Below, in pieces: positions 1-9,695 of a DNA stretch of 23,668 nucleotides. Numbering within the stretch: position 1 is the stretch's first letter; the number at the start of each line of letters is the position of its first letter. The stretch spans positions 1 to 23,668 of the IMG/VR virus record IMGVR_UViG_3300027996_000166; one strand, written 5' to 3'. Below the pieces are notes generated by a model that was given only the letters and a program-made list of their open reading frames with translations, had not been told where the DNA came from and did no database searches. The translations under genes were made by a program, and so were the position numbers. Source of the DNA: a virus.

Positions 1-3000
1 GTATGTTTTTACTAGCGTTATTTAATTCACTCGGCCCTAACAGTATTTGACCAAGTGCAGTGTCATCACTGTTTTCTTGTGTGTCCTCACCTGACCAAGG
101 GTTTGGTGGCTGGTTACAAGTTGATAAATTACCACCACCACAAGGACTAAATCTTTGACCTAGTTTGTTATCAAAATTAAAACCACTTATGATAGGACCA
201 TCATCATCTTCATCGGTAATAAAAAATCCAGGATTACTTGGGTCTTCTACAAGTGTTGGAGTTCCAGGAGCAAAAAAATCTGAATCAATACTTTGGTCTA
301 CCTGTCCAGTGATTATTTCAGTATAAATTTTAGAAATTTCTTTTACGTACTGATAGTTTTGATTTTTTAATTCATTTTCATGACAACCAGACCCTCTATC
401 AAATAATGCTGAAACATTACAACCAGTCGCATCTATCAGGTATTTTAAAACATCTATTGGGTCTTGGTAACTGGTTATCCCTATGTCATTAAACCAAAAA
501 TTTGGGTCCCAACCATCTTCATAAAATGTCCCTGGAAAAAATTGTGGATTTTGTTTATATAAATCAAAAACACAACTGCTTTTATTTATACAATTTTCTA
601 TTTCATTTAATGTATCCCCACACATTTCAATACGGCCTAATGACACAATTTTAGTTGAGTTATAGGCGTTACAATATATGTTATCATCAATATCTGTTGC
701 TCCATTACCACAAGAATAACCATCACAGTTACCAAGTACTGTTTTGTTATGCCAATGTTTATGGTAATTTATGAAGTTTGTACTATAATTACCATCGGTT
801 GTTTCGGAACCCCTAATTAAACAATTTTTACACCTCTTTGGTGTATTATTGACATGTGGACAACATTGGTTGCTTCTGTAATTATCTGATGACCTAGTGT
901 CAGCACCAGGTCCACAAAATTTTTCTTTTTTAACTAGCTCACCACTTTGCTTTTTTAGTTTAGACTTGTACTTATATTGAAATAAATAAGCTGTACCAGT
1001 AATCCATGCGTCAAAGAAGCATCTTCTAATGACCTGTCTTTTTTCGGCTAATTCTATAATCCTACAACATAACCATTTTTCAAGGACATCTAAAGCACCA
1101 CAATTATTTTCATTAGCAACAAAAGAAAATGCTTTAAGACAAAGAACTGGGTCGTTACAGGTGGCGTCCGCAGGTAAAGCTAATGTGTCATCTGGACAAC
1201 CACAAACCTCTTTTATTGATATTATTCCGCTAATATCTGGTGAAGAAGGTGGGGTACAATCGATTCCATCGTCACAATTAGCGGTTCCACCACATGGTGG
1301 ACCATTATCGTCCCCACAAACTGAACCACTGTCTGGGTTTGTGTGTATACAATATTCTTCATCCGCACAAGATAGTGAAAACCCTCTTGAATTTGGACCA
1401 TATTGTATACAACAATACGAATCTTCTTCATCATCACAAAATTGAGACATAATATTACCAAGCCAACCAAAGGGCCGGAAGGCTATTATACTATAAAATC
1501 TAACTAAACAAAAAGGTGTGCCAAATATTGTGAAAGATAGGTTAAACCCTATATAAAAACCAAATGATAGTGTCATCATAATTATTATCATCCTAATAAA
1601 AGCCGCACCAATTTGTAAGAAAAAACTACCTAATCCAAACAAGAAGTCGGGTTTTTTAACAGCTGTATTAAATGGCATTACGTTATTAGCTGCCCCATCA
1701 GCGTCCGTATTTTTTAATCCAAGAAAACTCCACCTACTATTACCTTTTTTATATTTTTTTATATATTGAGCTATTGTGTATAATTGCTTCCACTCAAATA
1801 AGTGAAAATCTTTAAGTATAGAATTACCCGATGACGACGCAAAATTCAAATCATCAGTTTTATAGTCTGATATATCGTCTGTAAATCTTTGGTCTTCCGT
1901 ACCTCCGATGTTATCAGTATGACCGTCAGTTGTAAACCCTGGTGTACCACCGTGAGGTACACCTAAACTTGGGAAAATCATGTTGGCTGTCCTTCTTTTT
2001 CTATTAGATGGTGGTTCGTTGAAGGACATTTTCATCCTATACAAAGCTTTTGTCGGTAGTCCTATTTCTGGGTCTTCAGAAGGCACTAAATCACCAACTT
2101 CGTTGGTTACGACTCTACCAATATTCATTGGTAATGTAGTAACAAAAGTACCGTCATCATCAATTAAATCACCACCATTTATATCAAAAAATTCTAACTC
2201 GGTTGGTACAATCTTTTTGTTTTGAACCCACTCTACTATGTTTACTTCTTTTGCCCTTATAAAATTAATGGTTCCAGCCCCAGTTCTTAATTCTGTTAAT
2301 TCACCCATATCATTTCTTGGGTTGCATCTTTTATTAATAGAATTTTTTTCATTATCAGAAAATATTGAGCCTGTGAATAAAGCTGTTGGTTCTAGGACCA
2401 CATTAGTATCTATATCTACTCTTGTTATACCTATTTCACAATTTTCTGGTTTACCCCAAAATGGTATAACGTCTACTGACTGATTACTAGATTTTATTTG
2501 GACTAGTGTGTCTAGATTTTTACTTGTTTTAAACTTAGTATACCCATCGAAAAACCCTAATGGTGCCCCTTGTGATATTAAATCGTAAGGTCTACTACTT
2601 AATAAACCACAGTCACTTAGGTCTGTATCCATGTGTATGATTCTTGGCCCCACTGGTACGCCAAATAACATAAAGTCACCCGATTCATTAGTTTTTGTCG
2701 TATATTTGTAGTATTTTTCAAAAACTTCTATTATTACTTCGTTTGATAGGAGTGTTTCTTTGTCTGGAAAAGTACCTGTTGGTACATTTAAGTCACAGGT
2801 GGTTGTATTTAGTAATAGGTTATATCTATACCCCTCATTGTTTTTATCTGTTAGGCTCTTATATGGGTATAAATCTTTTATTAATTCGTTTTTTTCGTCC
2901 TCATCTGTGATTGGTATGAATATGGATACTTTTGAATTGGGTACACCAAAACCTTGATTGGCTAAAACCCTACCAACAACAACACCATAATTAGAGCAAA

Positions 3001-3142
3001 AATCTGCATACAAATCTTCTTGTGATATTTTTAAACTTAATACCTCTAAAAAATCAAAACTTTGTTCTAGTTTTACCTTTAAATGTTTATCATCACCACC
3101 TGGTTTTGTTTTTAATCTTATAGTTTTATTTAACTCTTCCAT
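1..3142 (-). CDS. Giant tail/baseplate protein with hydrophobic span and Cys-rich C-terminal half (3' end off window)
   Basis: An uninterrupted minus-strand frame of at least 1047 codons starts at ATG 3142-3140 and runs off the left edge. I scanned it codon by codon and found no stop. Residues about 25-145 resemble an Ig-like carboxypeptidase-regulatory fold: a GRVLANQGFGVPNSKVSIF strand pair and a later SGDFMLFGVPVGPR turn. Residues about 499-563 are almost entirely apolar and include IIIMMTLSFGFYIGF, enough for one or two membrane-spanning helices. After residue 565 the protein becomes cysteine-rich, with at least 32 Cys in 483 residues including CC doublets, against 5 Cys in the first 498. 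The start shares one base with the stop of the upstream gene (TAATG), so coupled translation is likely. It is the last visible gene of the structural operon. A virion role is inferred from context; the exact function is unknown. Confidence 0.8.
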   Translation of the reverse strand, partial: MEELNKTIRLKTKPGGDDKHLKVKLEQSFDFLEVLSLKISQEDLYADFCSNYGVVVGRVLANQGFGVPNSKVSIFIPITDEDEKNELIKDLYPYKSLTDKNNEGYRYNLLLNTTTCDLNVPTGTFPDKETLLSNEVIIEVFEKYYKYTTKTNESGDFMLFGVPVGPRIIHMDTDLSDCGLLSSRPYDLISQGAPLGFFDGYTKFKTSKNLDTLVQIKSSNQSVDVIPFWGKPENCEIGITRVDIDTNVVLEPTALFTGSIFSDNEKNSINKRCNPRNDMGELTELRTGAGTINFIRAKEVNIVEWVQNKKIVPTELEFFDINGGDLIDDDGTFVTTLPMNIGRVVTNEVGDLVPSEDPEIGLPTKALYRMKMSFNEPPSNRKRRTANMIFPSLGVPHGGTPGFTTDGHTDNIGGTEDQRFTDDISDYKTDDLNFASSSGNSILKDFHLFEWKQLYTIAQYIKKYKKGNSRWSFLGLKNTDADGAANNVMPFNTAVKKPDFLFGLGSFFLQIGAAFIRMIIIMMTLSFGFYIGFNLSFTIFGTPFCLVRFYSIIAFRPFGWLGNIMSQFCDDEEDSYCCIQYGPNSRGFSLSCADEEYCIHTNPDSGSVCGDDNGPPCGGTANCDDGIDCTPPSSPDISGIISIKEVCGCPDDTLALPADATCNDPVLCLKAFSFVANENNCGALDVLEKWLCCRIIELAEKRQVIRRCFFDAWITGTAYLFQYKYKSKLKKQSGELVKKEKFCGPGADTRSSDNYRSNQCCPHVNNTPKRCKNCLIRGSETTDGNYSTNFINYHKHWHNKTVLGNCDGYSCGNGATDIDDNIYCNAYNSTKIVSLGRIEMCGDTLNEIENCINKSSCVFDLYKQNPQFFPGTFYEDGWDPNFWFNDIGITSYQDPIDVLKYLIDATGCNVSALFDRGSGCHENELKNQNYQYVKEISKIYTEIITGQVDQSIDSDFFAPGTPTLVEDPSNPGFFITDEDDDGPIISGFNFDNKLGQRFSPCGGGNLSTCNQPPNPWSGEDTQENSDDTALGQILLGPSELNNASKNI

Positions 3143-4692
3143 TAATATCCGTATATTATCTTATCATTTCTAGTGTTGAAATACCCTATAACATTTGAAC
3201 TTGTTGTTATATCTTCATTTAACATATTTTTATATATCTTTTCAAATATCACCCTAAATTTATAGTCTTTATTGACATCTAAATTAGTAACATTAGTACT
3301 ATATGTTGTTTCGGTTGTATTATATTCTACTTTTGTTGTTGAGAACAGACTAGTCCAATTAGTGTCTGACTCCTCAGTAACTTCAACCGTAAAATAACCT
3401 TCATTCCTTATTTGTTCAATTATTGGGGTTACATTCCATTGTAAAATAACACTATCTTTATCTAATGTGCCTAAATTATTATACGAATCTAAGTTAGTTT
3501 TAAAATACCAAAAAGAAAGTATATCACCCTCTTTAATTGTTATGTAGTTTGGGTTAAATATTATTTTGTTAGGCGTTGTGGTACTTTTGTAGAATTCTAT
3601 ACCATCAAATAATTTTAAACCATTAACCATAGCTACAACTGTAGATTCATAATCAAAATTAGATGTTAAAAACACTTCTTGTGTGCCCTTTACTATATTA
3701 TTGTTAACTATGTTTGTTGTTGAGGCTGTAACACCGTTTGTGAATCCAGTTACTTGGAATGTGTCTATCTTAAATAACTCATTACTAGGTACTGATATTG
3801 CCGTTTGGAAACTCTCGGGACCAATCAAATACACAATCGTAATTATATCCCTAGATTCAATATTACCACTAGATATGTTTACTATAGGTGTCGTTCTAGG
3901 GTATAACGAGTTATCCATGGTGTAGTCTAGTGTTGGCGTTAATAAAACACCATTAACGTATAGGTTAATTTCATTACCTATAGGTTGATTAGCTAAATTA
4001 AAATAGTTTTTAAAATTACTACCTTTTATCGTTTCTTGTATCATAGTTACCCTATCTACTATATTGGCGAAAGTTTTACTAATTGTAGGTTTTGCTGGGT
4101 TAGTCACAGTTATAAAATACCAATCATAATCAAAGTTAAAATTATTTAATTGGTTTGAGTTTTCCCATGTGTCTATTTTTCTTTTAACGCACTCTTTGGG
4201 TGTGAATTTATAGTAACTCCTTAACATATACTCTGTGTTAGTGAGTGGTAATTCACCTAAAGATATTATATCGTTTATTGTTGTTGATGTTATTGCACTA
4301 AACTCATGACACTTTTCAAAAGATGGTGTTACGTTATTTAATGTTTTAAATGCGTTGTTTAACGAGAAGTTTGTTCTATTATATATTTTATAACAAAAAT
4401 TACCAGTATACCCAGTGTAATCAGTAGAGCCCGTAAAATTAAACCCTAAGTCTATATCATTAACTTCTGAAAAATTATAGACGGAATAACAGTTCGTAGG
4501 TGTGCCACTACATGGTGTTGTTGAACCAGTAACTGGTTTTGTTGCCCCACTTACCCAATATGTCGGCCCATTAAAGGGTTCGAAACAAAAATTAGTTACG
4601 GGGTTAACGTTATATATGTTACTTAAACCTAAATCCCTATCTAATGGGGTGTCCATATACTTATTTTCTTTTATTTTACATAAAAATCCCAT
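3142..4692 (-). CDS. Tail/fibre-type structural protein with fibre-like beta modules and FN3-like C-terminus
   Basis: This is a 516-residue protein. Residues about 240-290 and 337-397 are two copies of a module with a VNG(V/L)xL strand, a DY or EFY turn, and a final GD-I or RD-I strand followed by an aromatic. Similar modules are common in phage tail-fibre and adaptor proteins. Residues about 415-505 have the strand pattern of a fibronectin type III domain (VILQWNVTP, then DYKFRVIFEKIY). The N-terminal 170 residues have scattered Cys but no recognised fold. ATG 4692 overlaps the upstream stop as TAATG, like other junctions here. An alternative start is Met13 at 4656, which has a longer A-rich leader. 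The role as a peripheral tail or fibre-attachment protein is inferred from the modules and neighbours. Confidence 0.8.
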   Translation of the reverse strand: MGFLCKIKENKYMDTPLDRDLGLSNIYNVNPVTNFCFEPFNGPTYWVSGATKPVTGSTTPCSGTPTNCYSVYNFSEVNDIDLGFNFTGSTDYTGYTGNFCYKIYNRTNFSLNNAFKTLNNVTPSFEKCHEFSAITSTTINDIISLGELPLTNTEYMLRSYYKFTPKECVKRKIDTWENSNQLNNFNFDYDWYFITVTNPAKPTISKTFANIVDRVTMIQETIKGSNFKNYFNLANQPIGNEINLYVNGVLLTPTLDYTMDNSLYPRTTPIVNISSGNIESRDIITIVYLIGPESFQTAISVPSNELFKIDTFQVTGFTNGVTASTTNIVNNNIVKGTQEVFLTSNFDYESTVVAMVNGLKLFDGIEFYKSTTTPNKIIFNPNYITIKEGDILSFWYFKTNLDSYNNLGTLDKDSVILQWNVTPIIEQIRNEGYFTVEVTEESDTNWTSLFSTTKVEYNTTETTYSTNVTNLDVNKDYKFRVIFEKIYKNMLNEDITTSSNVIGYFNTRNDKIIYGY

Positions 4693-7600
4693 TATTCTAA
4701 TATTATATCATTTTTTGCTGCTTGTAATCTACCTTGGTACTGTAATTTTCTTCGTTTTCTTTCCTCTATGCCACCAACTGTTGACGGTAGGATTGTCGTG
4801 ACACCATTTTCTTTCGGTAGTGGTTTTATTTTTACTGTTTCAGTATCTATTGGTCCATTCTCAGTCGATTCGTAATCTAGTTCTCTGTACGTAACGTCAC
4901 GGGATTCATTACCATTATTTGTGTCGTAACTTTGTGACCTACCACTAGTTATTGGTTGTGGTGTTAGATTTGTATCATTAGGAATTGTCGTGACATCCCC
5001 CTCAACAAACTCAAAGTCAAAATCACACTCATCGTATTGTGTACATATTTCGTCTGGTCTATTACACCACCTTTCACCCGACACAAATATTGTTGTTGCT
5101 GGTATGAATTGTTCAACAAATTGTACCCAAAAACTTTGAAATGTTTTCTTATACCCCTCTAATTCTAATAAAGTAAATTTTGTTTTACACGCTAATGGGT
5201 CAGAATTTTGTGTTAAAATAATTGTTGTTGTTGAAGCTGTTGTTGCCCCACTATAACATGTGTTACCACTTAATGTAAAATTGTCAATACACCCTATGGT
5301 AGTTCTATAACATGTTTCGGTTCCAGCACTTAATGTATATTCATCTGGACAAGGACCACCAATATTACACATATCAAATGTTAAAAATAATTCTTTACTG
5401 TTAAGAACTAAATTACTATGTTTTTCTAAAACAGATGATTGTTTAAAATAATCAGTATACCTCCATTCTAATTCAGCGTCCAAACTAGGGGCGAAAGTTC
5501 TATTTATTTCACCATAACCTTCAATTAATCCGTATTGCCCTTGGGTTATTATCCTATTGTCAGTAAATCTACCACTTTGGTTTTGGTATTCGGAATACCC
5601 TAACTCACCAGGATTATAAACCCAAGATTTTTTATTATCTATCACTGGGGCTATATCAAAACCTGGGCAATCATTATTTATTATTTCAGTTATCGTTAAT
5701 TCTTCATTACAATTAAACTTAAAATTATCTAAGAATATATCATATACACAACAACAATTTAATCCAGACGTAAATTGTAGATAGGCGTTAAAACCTTCAG
5801 TAGTACCTGTTGTTGGTATTGTAAATTGTGTCGTAATATCAAACCAAGTTTCTAAATCAATAAAAGAAAATGAGTCTGATGTTTGTATAACATTATTTTT
5901 ATCATCTCTTATAACTAAGTTGACTGATATTGGTGCTTCTGGGTTATAACAACAAGGTGTTTCAGTTTCACCACTAATTGTTTGTGGTAACTGTTGTGAT
6001 GTTTGTGGGGTTCTTTTTGTTGTTGTTGAGTTATAGTCAACTAAATTATTGTTTTCATCAAATGATAATAAACATGGTTCCGTTGGGTTTTCTATTATTA
6101 TTATATCATCATCATTATCTTCTATCTCAACACAAGGGTTTTCAGGTTTACCAAAATAAAATGACATTGATACATCTATTGGTGTTTCACATTCTGGTTT
6201 GATTAAGTCTCTATTTAGTTTAAATTCTAGTGGTAAACATGGGTTTGGGTCACTTGTAAAACAATTAACATCACCATTATAACTTTCATATGACCACGGT
6301 AAATTATTAGCTGAAGCTATTTGTAAACAACACGTTTCACTTATTGATTCATTATTAAAAGTTACAATTGTTATATTTTGATTAAAGTCATCAACAATTG
6401 TTGTCATGGTTATGTCAGTTAAACTAACATTACAATCGTCCTGTGGTTCACAAAAACATAACGTACCATCAAAAAACCCACCTAATTCATCACATTTAGT
6501 AGAACTAACTGACTGTGGTATTCCTTGGCTTTCTGTTTGTTGTGGTCCTTGTGTTATTTCATAACATAAATAAAACCCACCACTAACAGCTAAAGCGTTG
6601 GATAGTAATATTTTTACTTTTACGTCCTCACTAATATCGTCACCATCTATATCTGAACTATTAAAGGCGTTATTAATAACAAAAATAACCTCATCAGAAG
6701 ATAAACCTAAAGATAATAGTGTTTCTGGTGTTAATAATAATTTAGCCCCTTCTTCTGTTGACGCTATGGATAAAAATAATCCAACATCAGTCAAACACTC
6801 ACACTCTATTATAGTTTCGGGTATTGTATCACAAAGACAAACTGACGATTCTTCACCAAACTCATTAACATTAGTGGTGAAGTTAGAGTCTGATAGGGCT
6901 TTACAACAATTTTCATTTACTATTGGTTCACCTGTTAATATGTCTATATAAAAACTACCGTTACCAAAGTTTGGTGTTAATGGGTTTGTTGGGTCTGATG
7001 TTATAACACTAACTAAAAAGTCCCAAAGTGGTGTGTTTATATTTTGTAAACTATCACCATTCATTGTTGTATATAAATTATCCCACCAAGCAAAATTATC
7101 ACAATCAACACATGTAATTCTTTCTTGTAGTTCATTAGTGGTTATTAAACCCAAGTCATAGGTTTCACATAAACTAGATGGCTCTAATAGGTTACAAGTT
7201 CTTGTGACTGAATCCCAAGAAACAATATTACCCAATGATTCATAATAAGTACAACACTCTTCAGTTAATGACATATCTCCATTACTAACAACTTCACCTA
7301 AAGTTGTTATAGTGTAAAATAAATCTTTACAGTTTATTAAATCTGTATCCGTGTCTGGGTTGTTATCCCCAACCCCATTTGGGTTTAAAACTAAATCACC
7401 TAAGTCTAGTATTGGGCCACCACTATTCGTATCACCATAAGTACAACAATTATCACAGGGGTTTACCGCTTCTGGGTTAAAGTTATTTGCTTGTGTGTCT
7501 ATACACCCAGTTACGGAAACACTACCGTACTGACAACAACCATTTGTTAATACACCACCTAAATCTGGTTGTGGGGTTGCACCAAATACATAACCAGTGC

Positions 7601-7694
7601 ACCAAATAGATGCGAATGGATTATAGTTACTAGCTGCTGGGTCTAAACAACCAACCCCCTCTTTATCACCACCTATTTCTATTATATTTGCCAT
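4692..7694 (-). CDS. 1000-residue Cys-rich virion protein with GC-D repeats
   Basis: It carries 49 cysteines, including CC doublets at 53, 83, 147, 263, 455 and 581 and a CCC at 647. Two N-terminal repeats start at GCLDPAASNYNPFA (residue 15) and GCIDTQANNFNPEA (residue 63). These match a module I associate with Bacteroidota extracellular proteins. Residues 348-357 (DIDGDDISED) look like an EF-hand or dockerin-type calcium loop. Residues about 505-662 have the strand layout of a carbohydrate-binding jelly roll, from SMSFYFGKPENP to YDIFLDNFKF. A QFVEQFIPATTIFVSGERWC segment lies at 858-877. The C-terminus is basic (EERKRRK, 977-983). No signal peptide is seen. It starts 15 nt after the gpI-like gene under an A-rich leader. 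A large tail or adhesion component is inferred; no named homologue is recognised. Confidence 0.82.
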   Translation of the reverse strand: MANIIEIGGDKEGVGCLDPAASNYNPFASIWCTGYVFGATPQPDLGGVLTNGCCQYGSVSVTGCIDTQANNFNPEAVNPCDNCCTYGDTNSGGPILDLGDLVLNPNGVGDNNPDTDTDLINCKDLFYTITTLGEVVSNGDMSLTEECCTYYESLGNIVSWDSVTRTCNLLEPSSLCETYDLGLITTNELQERITCVDCDNFAWWDNLYTTMNGDSLQNINTPLWDFLVSVITSDPTNPLTPNFGNGSFYIDILTGEPIVNENCCKALSDSNFTTNVNEFGEESSVCLCDTIPETIIECECLTDVGLFLSIASTEEGAKLLLTPETLLSLGLSSDEVIFVINNAFNSSDIDGDDISEDVKVKILLSNALAVSGGFYLCYEITQGPQQTESQGIPQSVSSTKCDELGGFFDGTLCFCEPQDDCNVSLTDITMTTIVDDFNQNITIVTFNNESISETCCLQIASANNLPWSYESYNGDVNCFTSDPNPCLPLEFKLNRDLIKPECETPIDVSMSFYFGKPENPCVEIEDNDDDIIIIENPTEPCLLSFDENNNLVDYNSTTTKRTPQTSQQLPQTISGETETPCCYNPEAPISVNLVIRDDKNNVIQTSDSFSFIDLETWFDITTQFTIPTTGTTEGFNAYLQFTSGLNCCCVYDIFLDNFKFNCNEELTITEIINNDCPGFDIAPVIDNKKSWVYNPGELGYSEYQNQSGRFTDNRIITQGQYGLIEGYGEINRTFAPSLDAELEWRYTDYFKQSSVLEKHSNLVLNSKELFLTFDMCNIGGPCPDEYTLSAGTETCYRTTIGCIDNFTLSGNTCYSGATTASTTTIILTQNSDPLACKTKFTLLELEGYKKTFQSFWVQFVEQFIPATTIFVSGERWCNRPDEICTQYDECDFDFEFVEGDVTTIPNDTNLTPQPITSGRSQSYDTNNGNESRDVTYRELDYESTENGPIDTETVKIKPLPKENGVTTILPSTVGGIEERKRRKLQYQGRLQAAKNDIILE
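7437..7649 (-). repeat. Two GC-D-x-x-A-x-N-Y/F-N-P protein repeats
   Basis: These are two adjacent copies of a Cys-containing module at residues about 16-57 and 64-86 of the 1000-residue protein. Each opens with GC(L/I)D, continues A-x-N-(Y/F)-NP-x-A, and closes with a CC-x-Y-G. A third copy lies in the 298-residue protein at about 13577-13645. The module resembles repeats in Bacteroidota secreted proteins and may be calcium-binding or disulfide-pinned; that function is inferred. Confidence 0.6.
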
Positions 7695-7709
7695 TTTATT
7701 TTATTTTCT

Positions 7710-9695
7710 TTATGCTAGATAACACCCAACCCCAATTTGCCATAACGCGTTTTGGTTGCCACTTACTGACTTATAATATATACAACAGTTCTCACTTATT
7801 GGTACACCGTTAGTGTCGGTTATTATTGTGTATTCAATACCACCAATGGTTTGTATATCTAATAAATAATTACCAGGAGAAGCTATTGGATGAAACGTTG
7901 GCGGTATATATGGTGGGCATATGTAACAACCTACACCTGAGACCTCTTCCCCAAATACATTGAGTAATGGTTCTGAGGCATAAAACCCATCGATATTTTC
8001 ACAACAATCTTTATTGTATAATGAACCATCTAAATTTGTTATTGTATTACTAATGTTGTCAATCAATGGGTCAGTACATCTTCTACAAAAAGGTGTGCTT
8101 CCTTGTGTTTGTATGTATTCAAACCCTAAAGATGTACAACAAGCGTTTGATAGTGTGTTACCACTTAAATCCGTTATATTAATTGTATTATCGTCTAATA
8201 CTGTTTCTTTAATTTCTCTAGGACATGGGAAACAACCAAGCTTTTCATTACCTAACGTTTGGATGGTGTTGTAAGTTGCTCTGAGTTGTTCGTAGGTACC
8301 CGATGCAGTTATTAAACTTATTGTGGGGGACCCAAAATAATAACCTAAAGATAGACAGCAAGACTGTGAAAGTATTGTAAAGTTATCCACACCAACCGGT
8401 TGTGTATCATCAATTAACGTCCCAAATAAACCATTAAAATTTATGGTTGTTTCTCTCGAACATTCATCTACATTCGTAACTATTTCACATAATTTTGTTT
8501 TAGGGTTCCAAGTACCACCCCTTAATTTACAACATTCTTCATTTTTCAATATTTCACCATTAAACATATAAAAACTTTTACCATTACTAAAATATGTGTT
8601 CATTACCATAATTAAGAAAGTACGAGCCTCTAATGGGTCGTTTCCGGTATACCCGTATTGTGTCGCTAATGTTAATATTTGTGTTTCACTATCACCTATG
8701 TTAGATAAAAAACTTTCTGGGGTATTTATAAGGTCTAGTGCCGATTCTGGTGGACACCACCAACAATAATAGAAGTTTTCATCTACTGGTGGTATCGTAC
8801 CTTGTTGGTCTACACCTATAGGCGTGGTGTTGTTTGGTTCCTGTTGTCTATTGGTTGGACCAGAAAACCCAAATCCCGTCTGACCACAATCAGTACAAAC
8901 TTCAAAATAGTTATCACCACTATTGTAGGGGTAGACCTCCATTACATATGTCGATGGGCCCGCCTCATCTAATAAGATATCTGTTGATAGTGTTTGGTAA
9001 GGATTTTTAAAATCTGAAAAAACAATTATTGGTATGGGTCCTGGTGATGACGGTAATTTTTTTAATACGTAATAAATACCAGGTTGTGATGCCCCAGCAA
9101 CAATACCAGATATGGGCCCTTTGGTTGTAATAGTTAAGGTTATTGGGTTAGTCACTGAAGCGGTTGGTGCGTCTATTGTAAATTGAGCTGTTGCCGGTGC
9201 TGAACCAGTACCACTCCATTCCGTTTGTGGTACATCTTTGAAAACAATACTATTACCGACACAATCATTATTAGTTGTGAGAGTTCCGCCAACACCAGTA
9301 ATGTTAGTTTGTAAAAATGTTAATTGGCAATCTGTTGTATTCCCATCTGGTCCGTCTATAACGATTACTTCAGCAGAATCAGCAGGGTTAGATATGGTTT
9401 TTTTAAAACAAATTACCCCATTTTCTGTTGTTTTTGGTATTAACCCGAACCTAGAACAACATTCCTCATTTTCTACATAATATGTGGTGGTTCCATTAGC
9501 GTCAATAAAACCTTCAAACCCTTCACCATTTGTTACTTCCGACCAAACCCAACCTTCACAAGGTACTGTGTTTGGTCCCCAATAAAAATCACAACACTCC
9601 TCAATATCGTGTGGGACACTTGTCTGGGTTTTAGGGTCCGAAATGTAAATTAACCCAGAAGGGTGAAAAGTTATGTCTGTTGGGCAGTCCGCACA
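7710..9695 (-). repeat. Array of CxxC...CC cysteine modules in the gpI-like protein
   Basis: Residues 671-1331 contain a degenerate repeating unit. A CxxC (often CxxCP) is followed 24-77 residues later by a CC doublet, usually in an (E/S/N)-x-CC setting such as NEECCKLRGG, SQSCCLSLGY, NACCTSLGF or KDCCENIDGF. The last unit ends four residues from the C-terminus (GVGCYLA). Seven CC doublets are visible. Similar doublets occur in the 1000-residue neighbour. I cannot assign a known domain name. Confidence 0.65.

Noticed and set aside
1222-1470. An 82-codon minus-strand frame near the left end
   Set aside because: It overlaps the long frame that runs without a stop from 3142 to 1 and has no coding character of its own; it is a shadow.
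1-3142. Possible frameshift or broken gene near 1450, where a new ATG and a new composition begin
   Set aside because: Reading every codon from 3142 to 2 shows a single open frame across the composition change, so it is one protein with distinct halves.
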